Positions 17,128-25,808 of a DNA stretch of 35,164 nucleotides are shown piece by piece. The notes beneath the pieces are model-generated. The model searched no databases, was not told where the DNA came from, and was given only the letters and a program-made list of their open reading frames with translations. The DNA is from Burkholderiales bacterium (GTDB taxonomy: Bacteria; Pseudomonadota; Gammaproteobacteria; Burkholderiales; Burkholderiaceae_E). Position 1 is the first letter of the stretch, and every line of letters begins with the position of its first letter. The stretch lies in the NCBI GenBank assembly GCA_947487165.1, contig CANKWX010000042.1, forward strand, positions 1 to 35,164, read 5' to 3'. The position numbers and the translations under genes were made by a program.

Positions 17128-18114
17128 TCAGTGCGCAGTGGGCCGGTACATCATTGAATTGCGATCGGCCGAGCGGATGCGCAGTTTGAGCAACTCGCCT
17201 TCGCGACCCAGCGTCAGCGGCACCTCGACACCGGCCGGCCCCAGCGCCCAGACCGTGCGCAGAAAGGTCGCCAGCGAATGCACCCGCGTGCCGGCAACAT
17301 CCAGAATCAGATCGCCCTGCTGCAGACCCGCCTGCATGGCCGGGCCCTTGTCGGCAATGCCACCGACGATCACGCGGTTGTCATCTTCTGCGGCGTAAAG
17401 ACCGAGCCAAGGTCGTGTCGGCTGGCCGCTCTGACCGGTGGTCATCAGGCTTTCCAGGATCGGCTCGAGGATGTCGATCGGCACAAACATATTCCCCTGC
17501 CCGGACTGGTCGTCCGGGTCGCCGTCGATCGCCTGCTGCAAGAGCAGCGAGCCGATGCCGATCAGTTCGCCGCTTGAATTGAACAGTCCGGCACCGCTCC
17601 ATTCGGGATGCGGGGGCGTTGTAAAGAGGGCAGCCTCAAGCAGGTATTCCCAATAGCCGGCAAAGGGGCGCTTGTCGGCCAGGCGGGCTTTGAGCGCATG
17701 CGTTTGCCCGCCATGGCTGAGCAAATACACGGTATCGCCGACTTGCGACAGGCGGCTTTCAGCCCGTTGCACCGACCTTGCCTTGAGCGGACCCAATGCC
17801 TTGAGCAGACCGAAGCCGGTGGCCTGATCGTAAGCAAGCGGCACTGCCTGAACGACCTGACCCGAGCGGGTGGTGAGAAAGACAGCCTGAGCTTCAGTGA
17901 TCAGATAGCCGATGGTCAGGACCGTACCCCGATCATCCAGCACGACCCCGCTGCCGCTGCGCGAGGTGCCGAGGGTATTGGCGGTGAAAGCCTGCTCGGG
18001 CACATCGGCTCGAAGTTCGACAATCGCATCGAGCCGTGCGTCGAGATCGAAGCTCAGGTCTTTGGCCTTTGGTACCAGAACATCGGGAAAGGACCAGTCT
18101 TTGTAATGACTCAT
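17128..18114 (-). CDS. HtrA-like S1C-fold protein with PDZ domain, probable pseudoprotease
   Basis: This 328-residue protein has a trypsin-like double barrel at about 28-215 and a PDZ domain at about 232-318 (PWLGLYAAEDDN, GPAMQAGLQQGDLILDVAGTRV). Aligning its motifs to HtrA: the TNNHVV catalytic His position is Tyr70 (LTIGYLIT), the Asp of the SDIAL motif is Gly100 (ATGFGLLK), while Ser173 survives in WSGAGLFN in place of GNSGGPLVN. Two of three triad residues are therefore missing, and proteolysis is doubtful. It lacks a signal peptide or membrane anchor, unlike typical HtrA proteins, so it is probably cytosolic. A ribosome binding site (AGGAA) precedes the ATG. It is the first gene of the minus-strand run and is divergent from the dehydrogenase operon. 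A scaffold or sensor role is only a guess. Confidence 0.78.
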   Translation of the reverse strand: MSHYKDWSFPDVLVPKAKDLSFDLDARLDAIVELRADVPEQAFTANTLGTSRSGSGVVLDDRGTVLTIGYLITEAQAVFLTTRSGQVVQAVPLAYDQATGFGLLKALGPLKARSVQRAESRLSQVGDTVYLLSHGGQTHALKARLADKRPFAGYWEYLLEAALFTTPPHPEWSGAGLFNSSGELIGIGSLLLQQAIDGDPDDQSGQGNMFVPIDILEPILESLMTTGQSGQPTRPWLGLYAAEDDNRVIVGGIADKGPAMQAGLQQGDLILDVAGTRVHSLATFLRTVWALGPAGVEVPLTLGREGELLKLRIRSADRNSMMYRPTAH

Positions 18115-18181
18115 TGCATTGATTCCTCGCCAAGCGCTTGCTGCCTGGCAATTGTCTGATCGAAACCGAACAGGCGCATTT

Positions 18182-18191
18182 GAGCATGCTC
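18182..18191. promoter_or_regulatory. 10-bp palindrome in divergent intergenic region
   Basis: GAGCATGCTC is a perfect palindrome located midway between the pseudoprotease and dehydrogenase starts. It may be chance at this length; it is recorded because it shares the intergenic region with the stronger inverted repeat at 18227. Confidence 0.2.
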
Positions 18192-18226
18192 GCCTGGCTT
18201 ACCTTGACTTGCCCAAGGGTTAAGTA

Positions 18227-18246
18227 ATAACGTTATATATCGTTAT
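18227..18246. promoter_or_regulatory. Candidate operator: ATAACG-N8-CGTTAT inverted repeat
   Basis: Perfect 6-bp arms flank an AT-only 8-base centre (TTATATAT) in otherwise GC-rich DNA. The left arm is also part of the 10-bp palindrome ATAACGTTAT (18227-18236). A -35-like TTGACT lies at 18204-18209, which would place the site over the -10 and start region of the plus-strand operon. The HutC-type GntR regulator is the second gene of that operon, so autoregulation through this site is a natural inference. Confidence 0.5.
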
Positions 18247-18281
18247 ATGTTTGCTTCAACCAATTGGAAGGCAGGGCGTCG

Positions 18282-19226
18282 ATGAGTACGACAAACCGGG
18301 CATCGGCGGCTTCGCCGACAGGGAAAGGCGCAGGGAGCGCATCGGACAGCCGGATCGGGTTCATCGGACTGGGTCTGATGGGCAGTGGCATGGCCATGAA
18401 TATCCTGAGAAAGCATGGCCAGCTCACTGTCAGCGATGTGGATGCCCGGGCGCTTGAACCACTCGTGTCTGCAGGGGCTGCAGAAATGGCCTCGCCGCGT
18501 GCATTGGGCGAGGTCTGCGATGTGGTGCTTTTGTCGTTGCCCGATCCGTCAATCTCCAGGCAGGTGATCCTGGGCCCCGAGGGGCTGATCCATGGTCTGG
18601 CAGCCGGTGCAACCGTGGTCGGAATGTCGACCGACGGTATCGAAGCGGTCAGGGAGATTCACGCGGCACTCGCCGCCCGCCAGATCCGCTTTGTCGATTG
18701 CCCGGTCGGCAAGGGGCCGACTGCCGCCGCGGCGGGCGAGCTAGCGCTTTTCGTATCAGGCGATCGCGATACCTGCGAATCGCTGCGCTGGCTGCTGTCG
18801 ATGATCGGCAGCAAGATCGATTACTGCGGGCCGATCGGTGCCGGGCAAGCGATCAAGCTGGCCAATAACCTTCTGTCATGCGGCTATGGCGCACTGATTT
18901 CGGAGGCCTACGCGATGGCCAAGAAGGCCGGCGCTGATCTCGACATTTTTTGCGAAGCCTTGCCGCAGACGGCGGCCAACAGCTGGCCGCTGCAGAATGT
19001 CTTTGTGGCGAAAGCTTTCAAGGGCGATTTCACGCCTTACTTTCGCCTGTCGGCGGCGCATAAGGATTACAAGCTGGTCGTTGCGATGGCCGACGCCCTG
19101 GGTACGCCGAGCAGTGCGGCCCGCGCGGTGCTGGCTTATTACACGGCGGCAGCGGCTGCAGGTCACGGCGAACGAGACTTCGGTGCACTGGCACTCGTGA
19201 ACAATCCGGAGCTGCTCGACGAATGA
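18282..19226 (+). CDS. NAD(P)-dependent beta-hydroxyacid dehydrogenase (3-hydroxyisobutyrate dehydrogenase family)
   Basis: The 314-residue protein oxidises a beta-hydroxyacid or reduces a semialdehyde such as tartronate semialdehyde; the substrate is not identifiable. The Rossmann motif FIGLGLMGSGMAMNIL lies at about 27-42. The substrate-binding segment VDCPVGKGPTAAAAGELAL corresponds to the family DAPVSGG block, and Lys192 in GAGQAIKLANNLL is the catalytic lysine. The ATG at 18282 is preferred, with GGAAGG and CAGGG upstream; a TTG at 18264 would add six residues. It is the first gene of the plus-strand run, directly downstream of the AT-rich inverted repeat, and is 25 bases before the GntR regulator. 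Confidence 0.85.
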   Translation: MSTTNRASAASPTGKGAGSASDSRIGFIGLGLMGSGMAMNILRKHGQLTVSDVDARALEPLVSAGAAEMASPRALGEVCDVVLLSLPDPSISRQVILGPEGLIHGLAAGATVVGMSTDGIEAVREIHAALAARQIRFVDCPVGKGPTAAAAGELALFVSGDRDTCESLRWLLSMIGSKIDYCGPIGAGQAIKLANNLLSCGYGALISEAYAMAKKAGADLDIFCEALPQTAANSWPLQNVFVAKAFKGDFTPYFRLSAAHKDYKLVVAMADALGTPSSAARAVLAYYTAAAAAGHGERDFGALALVNNPELLDE

Positions 19227-19251
19227 CGGTGTTACCCGTTCTTTTTGTGTC

Positions 19252-20079
19252 GTGGATTCGCTGATGAGCCCGGCGGTCAAGGCGAGCATCAGACGCGATG
19301 CGCAGCCGATGCTAAACCGTGACAGTCCGATCGCATTGCATCGTCAGCTCGCACAGCGGCTGCGCGATGCGATTTACGGCGGCACCTACAAGCAGGGCGA
19401 CAGCATCCCCACCGAGCAGGCGCTGATGGCGCAATACCAGGTCTCGCGCATTACCGCGCGTCAGGCGGTCATGCAGTTGGTGACCGAAGGTCTGCTGGTG
19501 CGCCGCCAGGGCAAGGGCAGCTTTGTGAGCGCGCAGCCGGTACAACACCCTCTGGTTGACCTGCGCGGCTTTTACGATGAACTGGTTGCCGGTGGCGTGA
19601 ACCCGGAAATCGAGCTTCTGGAATTCGACAGGCGAGTGCCGCAACCGAGGGTCGCCGAACGCCTGCGATCGGGTGCGCAGTCGCTCGTGAGCTGGAAGCG
19701 GCTCTATCGTCGCGGCGGTGAACCCTTCGCGGTGGCATGGGTCTACCTGGCGCCGATCGTTGGCAAGGTGACGAGCGAGATGGCCTCGATGCACACCTCG
19801 TACCACATCATCGAAAACCTCAAAATGCTCAAGATCGAACGCGCCGATATCTCGATACGCGCCCAGCCATCGACCGCTGAAACCCGCAAGCTGCTGCGCA
19901 TGCCGCCTTCGACGCCGATCCTCGCGCTCGAGCGGGTGACTTATCTGGCGGACGGCACACCGGTCGAATACGACCTTTATTGCGCCCATGCGGATTTGTA
20001 TGAATACGCATTCAAGGTTGGCAGCAAGGTCAATGTGGCCGATGCACTGGCGCGCCGCGCCGAGGCGATCAGCCCCTGA
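19252..20079 (+). CDS. GntR family transcriptional regulator, HutC subfamily (UTRA domain)
   Basis: This 275-residue DNA-binding regulator has a winged helix-turn-helix at about 20-90, containing ALHRQLAQRLRDAIYGG, GDSIPTEQALMAQYQVSRITARQAV and the wing LVRRQGKGSFV. A UTRA ligand-binding domain follows (about 110-265), with SWKRLYRRGGEPFAVAW and PILALERVTYLADGTPVEYD. Such proteins usually repress a catabolic operon until a pathway metabolite binds. The start is GTG at 19252 or ATG at 19264; neither has a strong ribosome binding site, and the gene could be translationally coupled. It lies 25 bases after the dehydrogenase and 33 before the DUF3604 gene, so it likely controls this locus. Confidence 0.9.
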   Translation: MDSLMSPAVKASIRRDAQPMLNRDSPIALHRQLAQRLRDAIYGGTYKQGDSIPTEQALMAQYQVSRITARQAVMQLVTEGLLVRRQGKGSFVSAQPVQHPLVDLRGFYDELVAGGVNPEIELLEFDRRVPQPRVAERLRSGAQSLVSWKRLYRRGGEPFAVAWVYLAPIVGKVTSEMASMHTSYHIIENLKMLKIERADISIRAQPSTAETRKLLRMPPSTPILALERVTYLADGTPVEYDLYCAHADLYEYAFKVGSKVNVADALARRAEAISP

Positions 20080-20112
20080 CGCGAGCAACCGGCCCCATCA
20101 AGGAGAAGGCTC

Positions 20113-22356
20113 ATGCAACACTCGAATTATTTCCCCGAACGGATGGGGCACGCCCGGATCTCGCCCGAAGGACGGTTTGAAGCCGGGTCCTTCCAGTCGT
20201 TCGAGCTGGTCTACACCGCGGGTTACTTCGGCATCGATGACACCGGCTCTCTCAAGATCGTGCACCGTTTTGCGAGCGATATGGGTCGCCCGCAGTGGAG
20301 CGATCCGGCGGCAGCCAACTACACGACAGTCCAAGCCTCCAATGGCGCCGTGCTCGAAGTGCAGTACGACGGAAAACGCAATATTCGCCCCTGGGACAAG
20401 ACCCTCTTTATCCGCGTTATCCGCGGCTTCCTTCGCGAAGGCGACACCATCACGGTGCGTTTCGGCGATCGTTCGAAGGGTTCGCCGGGCATGCGCGTGC
20501 AGACCTTCAGCGAGCCGACCTTCGAGTTTCGGGTACTGGTTGACCCGTTTGCGACCTATCACTACACCGCGCTGCCGATTCAGCCGGTGATTTCAGTGGT
20601 GGCCGGGCCGCCGGTGCTCTGGAAGGCAGTCGTCCCCACCTTGCGCCAGTGCGGTCAGCGGTTTCGGCTGGGCTTCAAGGGCGAAGACAAGTGGGGCAAT
20701 CCCAGCGATCAGGTGCAGGGCACCTTCACCCTTCGCTCAAGCCATCCGATCAATGGCCTGCCTGCCGAATTTTCGATGAAGCCTGGCGAGCATGCGCGGG
20801 TCTTTGACAATCTGTCGGTGACCGAGCCCGGGGAGGTGCGGATCGAGGTGTTTGATGCTGCCGGAGCGCGCCTTTGCGAAAGCAATCCGATGCGCATTGC
20901 GTCCGAGGCGCCGCTCCTGCACTACTGGGCCGATCTGCATGGTCAATCGGAGGAGACGATCGGTACCAACTCGGCGCGTGAGCTGATCGAGTTTGCGCGC
21001 GACCGGGCCTTTCTCGATGCGATGAGCCATCAGGGAAACGACTTCCAGATCACCACGCCGTTTTGGGAGGAGCTCAATCGACTGACCGCGCAGTTCAATG
21101 AAGACGGCCGCTTCGTCATCTATCCGGGCTATGAGTGGTCAGGCAATACCGGTCTCGGTGGCGATCGCAACGTCATGTTCATGCAGGAGGGCAGGCCGAT
21201 TCATCGCTCATCGCATGCGCTGCTCGATGATCTGTCGGACCTCGAGACGGATGCCAACAGTGCGACCGATCTCTTCAAAGCCCTGAAGGACGAGGATTGC
21301 GTGGTGTTCGCGCATATCGGCGGACGTTATGCCGATATCAAGATGGCGCACGATCTGCGCATCGAGCGGTCGGTCGAAGTGCATTCCGACTGGGGCACCT
21401 TTGAATGGCTGGTCCACGACGCGATGGAGCAGGGCTATCGCATTGGCATTCTGGCCAATTCAGACGGTCACAAGGGGCGACATGGTGCGAGCCACCCGGG
21501 AGCATCGCTCTTTGGCGCTTATGGCGGGCTGTCGTGCCTGATCGCGCCCGAGCTGACCCGCCAAGCGCTCTTCGATGCCCTGCGAAAGCGCCACCACTAC
21601 GCGACAACCGGCTGCCGCATGATGCTTGATGTCAAGGCGCGCTTCGACAGCGGTGCGCAGCGCTATGCTGACGATCCGAATCTGGGGGTCAGCACGGCCG
21701 AGCTGGTGCGCGAGGCGATGATGGGCGACATCCTGCATGCCGTCGATGAACAGCTCGAGTTCAGTGTGCATGCGGTGGCATCGGCGCCAATCGAGCGCAT
21801 CGAGATCCGCAACCGACTCGAGGTGCTCGAGACCTGGCGCCCGTATGCTGACCACGAACTGGGCCGACGGATCCGGGTCATCTGGGAAGGCTCGGAGTAT
21901 CGCGGACGGGGGCGTCAGACGGTCTGGGATGGCGGCTGTACGCTCAGCGGCAATCGCTTTGAACGCGTCGCGCCGATCAACCTCTGGAACCTCGACAAGC
22001 AGATCGTTCAGACCAGCCCCGAGTCGCTTGAGTGGGCCGCGCTGACAACCGGTGGCTTCGGTGGCTTCGATGCCTGGCTGGGCGACGCGCGTTCGGGCGT
22101 GCTGAGCATTGACACCCCGCTGGTCAAATGCAGCATCAGTATTGCCGAGATCGGTCGTGATGACAGGGTCTTTGAGGCCGGCGGTATCGGTCGACGCATC
22201 AGGGTTTTTCGTCTGCCCGATGAGAATCGGCATAAGGAGCTTGTGCTCTCTCGTCGCATCCGGCTCAATACTGGCGTCGATAATGCGCTGTATGTCTGCA
22301 TCACCCAGGAAGACGGGCATCTGATCTGGTCGAGTCCGATCTATGTGACTCGCTGA
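20113..22356 (+). CDS. DUF3604 / PHP-like metal-dependent hydrolase family protein
   Basis: The 747-residue protein has a beta-rich N-terminal part (1-260) and a DUF3604 region from about 265. The likely metal ligands are in YWADLHGQS (Asp274, His276), YPGYEWSG (about 337-344), FAHIGGRYAD (His401), EVHSDWG (His424) and NSDGHKGRHG (Asp451, His453). The pattern of Asp/His clusters resembles PHP-type phosphoesterases, but the reaction of DUF3604 proteins is not established. No signal peptide is visible. AAGGAGAAGG about eight bases before the ATG supports the start at 20113. It sits between the GntR gene and the Bug binding protein in the catabolic operon. Hydrolysis of an ester or amide intermediate would fit, but that is inference. 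Confidence 0.82.
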   Translation: MQHSNYFPERMGHARISPEGRFEAGSFQSFELVYTAGYFGIDDTGSLKIVHRFASDMGRPQWSDPAAANYTTVQASNGAVLEVQYDGKRNIRPWDKTLFIRVIRGFLREGDTITVRFGDRSKGSPGMRVQTFSEPTFEFRVLVDPFATYHYTALPIQPVISVVAGPPVLWKAVVPTLRQCGQRFRLGFKGEDKWGNPSDQVQGTFTLRSSHPINGLPAEFSMKPGEHARVFDNLSVTEPGEVRIEVFDAAGARLCESNPMRIASEAPLLHYWADLHGQSEETIGTNSARELIEFARDRAFLDAMSHQGNDFQITTPFWEELNRLTAQFNEDGRFVIYPGYEWSGNTGLGGDRNVMFMQEGRPIHRSSHALLDDLSDLETDANSATDLFKALKDEDCVVFAHIGGRYADIKMAHDLRIERSVEVHSDWGTFEWLVHDAMEQGYRIGILANSDGHKGRHGASHPGASLFGAYGGLSCLIAPELTRQALFDALRKRHHYATTGCRMMLDVKARFDSGAQRYADDPNLGVSTAELVREAMMGDILHAVDEQLEFSVHAVASAPIERIEIRNRLEVLETWRPYADHELGRRIRVIWEGSEYRGRGRQTVWDGGCTLSGNRFERVAPINLWNLDKQIVQTSPESLEWAALTTGGFGGFDAWLGDARSGVLSIDTPLVKCSISIAEIGRDDRVFEAGGIGRRIRVFRLPDENRHKELVLSRRIRLNTGVDNALYVCITQEDGHLIWSSPIYVTR

Positions 22357-22425
22357 GTCAGTCGAGCAACTGGCCAGCCGTCGAGTTTGCGCGGCACACC
22401 ACCAATCATTCAAGGAATGGTCTCA

Positions 22426-23403
22426 ATGAAACAATCCCGCAGATCTTCGGTCCTGGCCCTTGCAGGGCTGACAGCCGCTGTCACGCTGCCTGCCGGCGCC
22501 AGTGAGTATCCCGACAAGCCGGTACGACTGGTGGTGCCCTGGCCGGCGGGCGGACTGGTTGATATTGCTGCCCGCACATCCGGTACGGCGCTGGGGGCCG
22601 CGCTGGGCCAGCCGTTTGTGGTCGAAAACAAGCCTGGTGCCGGCGGCAGCATCGGTGCCGATGGCGTTGCCAAGGCCGCGCCTGACGGCTACACCCTGCT
22701 GCTGACCACGTCGGCGCTGAACATGAATGCTGCAATCAAGCGCACGCCTTCGTACAGTGTCGCAAATGAATTCATCCCGATCGCTGCGGTGGCTTATGCA
22801 CCGTCGGTGCTGGTGGTGCGCAGCGCGCTCGGTGTCAGTTCGCTGCAGGAACTGATTGCGCTTGCCAAGTCCAAGCCGGACAAGCTCAGCTATGCGTCGG
22901 CCGGACAGGGAAGTCCTGCTCATCTCTACGGCGAGCTGCTCAAGTCGATGGCGGGCGTGGAGATGCTTCATGTGCCCTATAAGGGCGCACCCCAGGCGAT
23001 CAACGATCTGATCGCGGGTGAGGTCGATGTGCTCTTTGCCAACGCGGCGGTTGCCTTGCCGCAAATCAGGGGCGGACGGGTCCGCGCGCTGGCAGTCACC
23101 AGTGCCCAGCGTTTTGCTGCCTTGCCCGACTTGCCGACCATGGCTGAAGCAGGTCTGCCCAAGTTCAACGCCGATCAGTGGCTGGCCATTCTTGCGCCGC
23201 GCGGCACGCCACCTGCGATCGTGCAGCGCCTTCGCGCCGAGATCGACAAGATGATCACCAGGGAGGATGTTCGGGCCGCCTTGTCGCAAAGCGGCATGAC
23301 CGCCGCTGCAGTGACAACGCCCGCCGAATTTACCTCGGCGCTCAATCGTGAGTACGACATCTGGCTGTCGGTGGTGAAGTCGGCCAACATCAAGCCCGAA
23401 TAG
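22426..23403 (+). CDS. Bug-family tripartite tricarboxylate transporter substrate-binding protein
   Basis: This 325-residue periplasmic binding protein captures carboxylate-type solutes. Residues 1-25 are a signal peptide (KQSRR, hydrophobic core, PAGASEYP cleavage region). The mature start YPDKPVRLVVPWPAGGLVD and VVENKPGAGGSIGADGVAKAAPDGYTLL are Bug hallmarks, as are HVPYKGAPQAINDLIAGEVD and the near-C-terminal block. The ATG at 22426 is chosen because AAGGA lies about nine bases upstream; the ATG at 22417 directly abuts that sequence. No TctA or TctB membrane partner is in the window, so it must use a distant permease or act as a sensor. It is cotranscribed with sulfatase 1, 15 bases downstream. 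Confidence 0.92.
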   Translation: MKQSRRSSVLALAGLTAAVTLPAGASEYPDKPVRLVVPWPAGGLVDIAARTSGTALGAALGQPFVVENKPGAGGSIGADGVAKAAPDGYTLLLTTSALNMNAAIKRTPSYSVANEFIPIAAVAYAPSVLVVRSALGVSSLQELIALAKSKPDKLSYASAGQGSPAHLYGELLKSMAGVEMLHVPYKGAPQAINDLIAGEVDVLFANAAVALPQIRGGRVRALAVTSAQRFAALPDLPTMAEAGLPKFNADQWLAILAPRGTPPAIVQRLRAEIDKMITREDVRAALSQSGMTAAAVTTPAEFTSALNREYDIWLSVVKSANIKPE

Positions 23404-23418
23404 GCAAGGAGCATCGTG

Positions 23419-25746
23419 ATGTCCGGGAACAAACAGGCCAGCCCTGAGCAACAGCCCTCGATCGGCCATATCGGCAAGACGTTTGCCGATTCGATGCCGC
23501 ACTGGATCGCTCCGGTACGGGCCGCGCCAGGCAGCCCCAATGTCATCGTGATCCTGATGGATGATATGGGTTTTTCGGACCTTGGCTGTTTCGGCGGCGA
23601 GATCGACACGCCCAACATCGATGCGCTGGCCGGCAACGGTTTGCGCTTCACGAACTACACCACGGTGCCGATGTGCACGCCGGCGCGCGCGGCATTGCTG
23701 ACCGGCAAAAATCCCCATAGCGTCGGTTGTGGCTGGCTCGCGCACAACGATCCCGGCTATCCGGGTTACAAAGGCGAGATCTCGCCCGACGCGCCAACGA
23801 GCGCTGAGATCCTGCGCCTGCACGGCTATGCCACGATGGCCGCCGGCAAGTGGCATAACACCTACGATCGAAACAATTTTCAGGGGGGCGACACCAGTTC
23901 CTGGCCGGTGCAGCGCGGCTTCGACCAGTTCTATGGGTTCATGTCGGCCGAGACCAGCTATTTTCAGCCCGACAACATGATGGAGGGCAATCAGCCCGCC
24001 CAGGTACTGCGTTATCCGGAGGGCTATTTCGCGCCCGATGACTACACCAGCCGATCCATCGACTGGATCTCGCAGCACACCACCTCCTCGCCCGACAAGC
24101 CCTTCTTTCTGTATCTGGCCTTTCAGACGCCCCATGGCCCCTTGCATGCCAAGCCTCAGGATCTCGCGCGCTACAAGGGTCGCTACGATGCCGGCTGGGA
24201 TGTGATGAGACGGCAGCGCTTCGAGCGTCAGCACGCTGCCGGTCTGACCGAGCCTAATGCCGGCTTTGCCCCGCGAAATCCGGGTGTACCGGTCTGGGAC
24301 GATCTGAGTGCCGATGAGCAGGCACTGTTTGCGCGCTACATGGAGGTCTATGCCGCGCTTATCGACAATGCCGATCAGAACATCGGCCGGCTGGTGAGTT
24401 TTTTGCGCCAGACCGGTCAGCTCGACAACACCCTCATCATGCTCACCTCCGACAACGGCGCCAATGCCGTGGCCGGGCCAAGCGGTGTGATGAATCTGGT
24501 GGGGCGCCGGGTCGGTGCAGTCGAAGACATGGCGCTCAATCAGCGCTTGCTCAAAGAGGGCAAGGTTGGCGGCGAAGACACCTATATCTGCTATCCGACC
24601 GGCTGGACCCAGGTCAGCAATACCCCTTATCGTTTTTTCAAGCGCACACCGATGGCAGGCGGCATCCGCGTGCCATTGGTGGTCCATTGGCCGGCCGGCA
24701 TTGCCGACAAAGGTGCCCTGCGCAAGCAGTGGGTTCATGTCACCGACGTCCTGCCGACGCTGATGTCTTTGGCGAGCGCGACATTGCCCGAGGATTTCAA
24801 GGGCTATCGCACCCGAGCGCTCGACGGCCGCAGTTTTGCCAGTCTTTTCAACGATGCGCAGGCGCCGTCATTGCGCAATCGTCAGTATTACGAACTGCAG
24901 GGCAATCGCGCCTATATCGCAGGAGGCTGGAAGATCGTCTCGCTGCAGTCGCCTGACAAGGCGATGGACATGCACAACTGGATGCTGTTCGATCTGGCCA
25001 ATGACCCGGCCGAAATCACCGATCTGGCCGCAAAGCATCCGGAGATCGTTGCCCGACTGGTGGATGAGTTCGATCAGGAGGCCGGGGCGAACTATGTCTA
25101 TCCGATCGACCTGCGAGATGAGCGACGCGGGCTTCAATTGCCGCCCTATGAGCTTGACCGCGTGCTGCTGCCGCGCGAATTCTTTCGCGCCGGTCAGTCG
25201 ATTCCATCGGTTGTCATCACGCCGCTGATTGCCGATCGCAGTTATGTGCTCACCGCACGCTTTGACTGGCAACCAGGCAACGATGGCATCATCTTCGCGC
25301 TGGGCGACCGCTTTTTCGGTCTGGTGCTCTTTGTCGAGGATTCGGCCTTGCACTGCATCTATCAGCAGTGGCATAACCCCAAGACGCTCAGGCCGATCGC
25401 GCTGACTGCCGGAGCCCAGCATTTCGAATTCGATTACCGAGCAACCGGCGGGCGCAAAGGTCATGCGACGGTGTCGCTCAACGGCACTCGCCATCTCGAA
25501 GGCGTCGACCTGTCGCCCACGCTGATGCGGATTCCGAGTTGCGGCATGAGCATCGGTGTGTCACGGCGTCTGGCGGTCAGCGAGCGTTATGAACACCGCG
25601 GTGCGTTTGAATACCGCGGCCTGATCGATCGGATTCGTATCGAGCCTGGCGAGATGGCACCCGGCAGCCTGGTGGAACCCAGCGAAGAGGCGTTTCAGGC
25701 CAAATTGCGCGCCGCTGCTGCCGCGCAGGCGCTTGCGCCGGACTGA
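23419..25746 (+). CDS. Cys-type sulfatase (arylsulfatase family), large form with C-terminal beta domain
   Basis: This 775-residue sulfatase hydrolyses a sulfate ester; the substrate is unknown. Metal ligands Asp48/Asp49 lie in ILMDDMGFSD. The maturation motif CTPARAALLTG has Cys86, converted to formylglycine, and Arg90. AAGKWH and TSDNGANA supply further active-site residues. Residues from about 590 to the end form an added beta-sandwich typical of large bacterial arylsulfatases. The N-terminus (MSGNKQASPEQQ) has no signal peptide, so the enzyme appears cytoplasmic. The ATG at 23419 has AAGGA eight bases upstream; the preceding GTG at 23416 is an alternative. Maturation is likely carried out by the FGE encoded at 28360. 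Confidence 0.92.
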   Translation: MSGNKQASPEQQPSIGHIGKTFADSMPHWIAPVRAAPGSPNVIVILMDDMGFSDLGCFGGEIDTPNIDALAGNGLRFTNYTTVPMCTPARAALLTGKNPHSVGCGWLAHNDPGYPGYKGEISPDAPTSAEILRLHGYATMAAGKWHNTYDRNNFQGGDTSSWPVQRGFDQFYGFMSAETSYFQPDNMMEGNQPAQVLRYPEGYFAPDDYTSRSIDWISQHTTSSPDKPFFLYLAFQTPHGPLHAKPQDLARYKGRYDAGWDVMRRQRFERQHAAGLTEPNAGFAPRNPGVPVWDDLSADEQALFARYMEVYAALIDNADQNIGRLVSFLRQTGQLDNTLIMLTSDNGANAVAGPSGVMNLVGRRVGAVEDMALNQRLLKEGKVGGEDTYICYPTGWTQVSNTPYRFFKRTPMAGGIRVPLVVHWPAGIADKGALRKQWVHVTDVLPTLMSLASATLPEDFKGYRTRALDGRSFASLFNDAQAPSLRNRQYYELQGNRAYIAGGWKIVSLQSPDKAMDMHNWMLFDLANDPAEITDLAAKHPEIVARLVDEFDQEAGANYVYPIDLRDERRGLQLPPYELDRVLLPREFFRAGQSIPSVVITPLIADRSYVLTARFDWQPGNDGIIFALGDRFFGLVLFVEDSALHCIYQQWHNPKTLRPIALTAGAQHFEFDYRATGGRKGHATVSLNGTRHLEGVDLSPTLMRIPSCGMSIGVSRRLAVSERYEHRGAFEYRGLIDRIRIEPGEMAPGSLVEPSEEAFQAKLRAAAAAQALAPD

Positions 25747-25808
25747 GACGATGATTCATACAGGTCGACAGGCCGGTTGAATAACCAGTGACACGACGGG
25801 AGACTGAA

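Noticed and set aside
22423-24738. A 771-codon open frame on the minus strand opposite the Bug and sulfatase 1 genes
   Set aside because: It overlaps two genes with clear family motifs, is rich in His/Arg/Gly with no recognisable domain, and is the usual antisense shadow of high-GC coding DNA.
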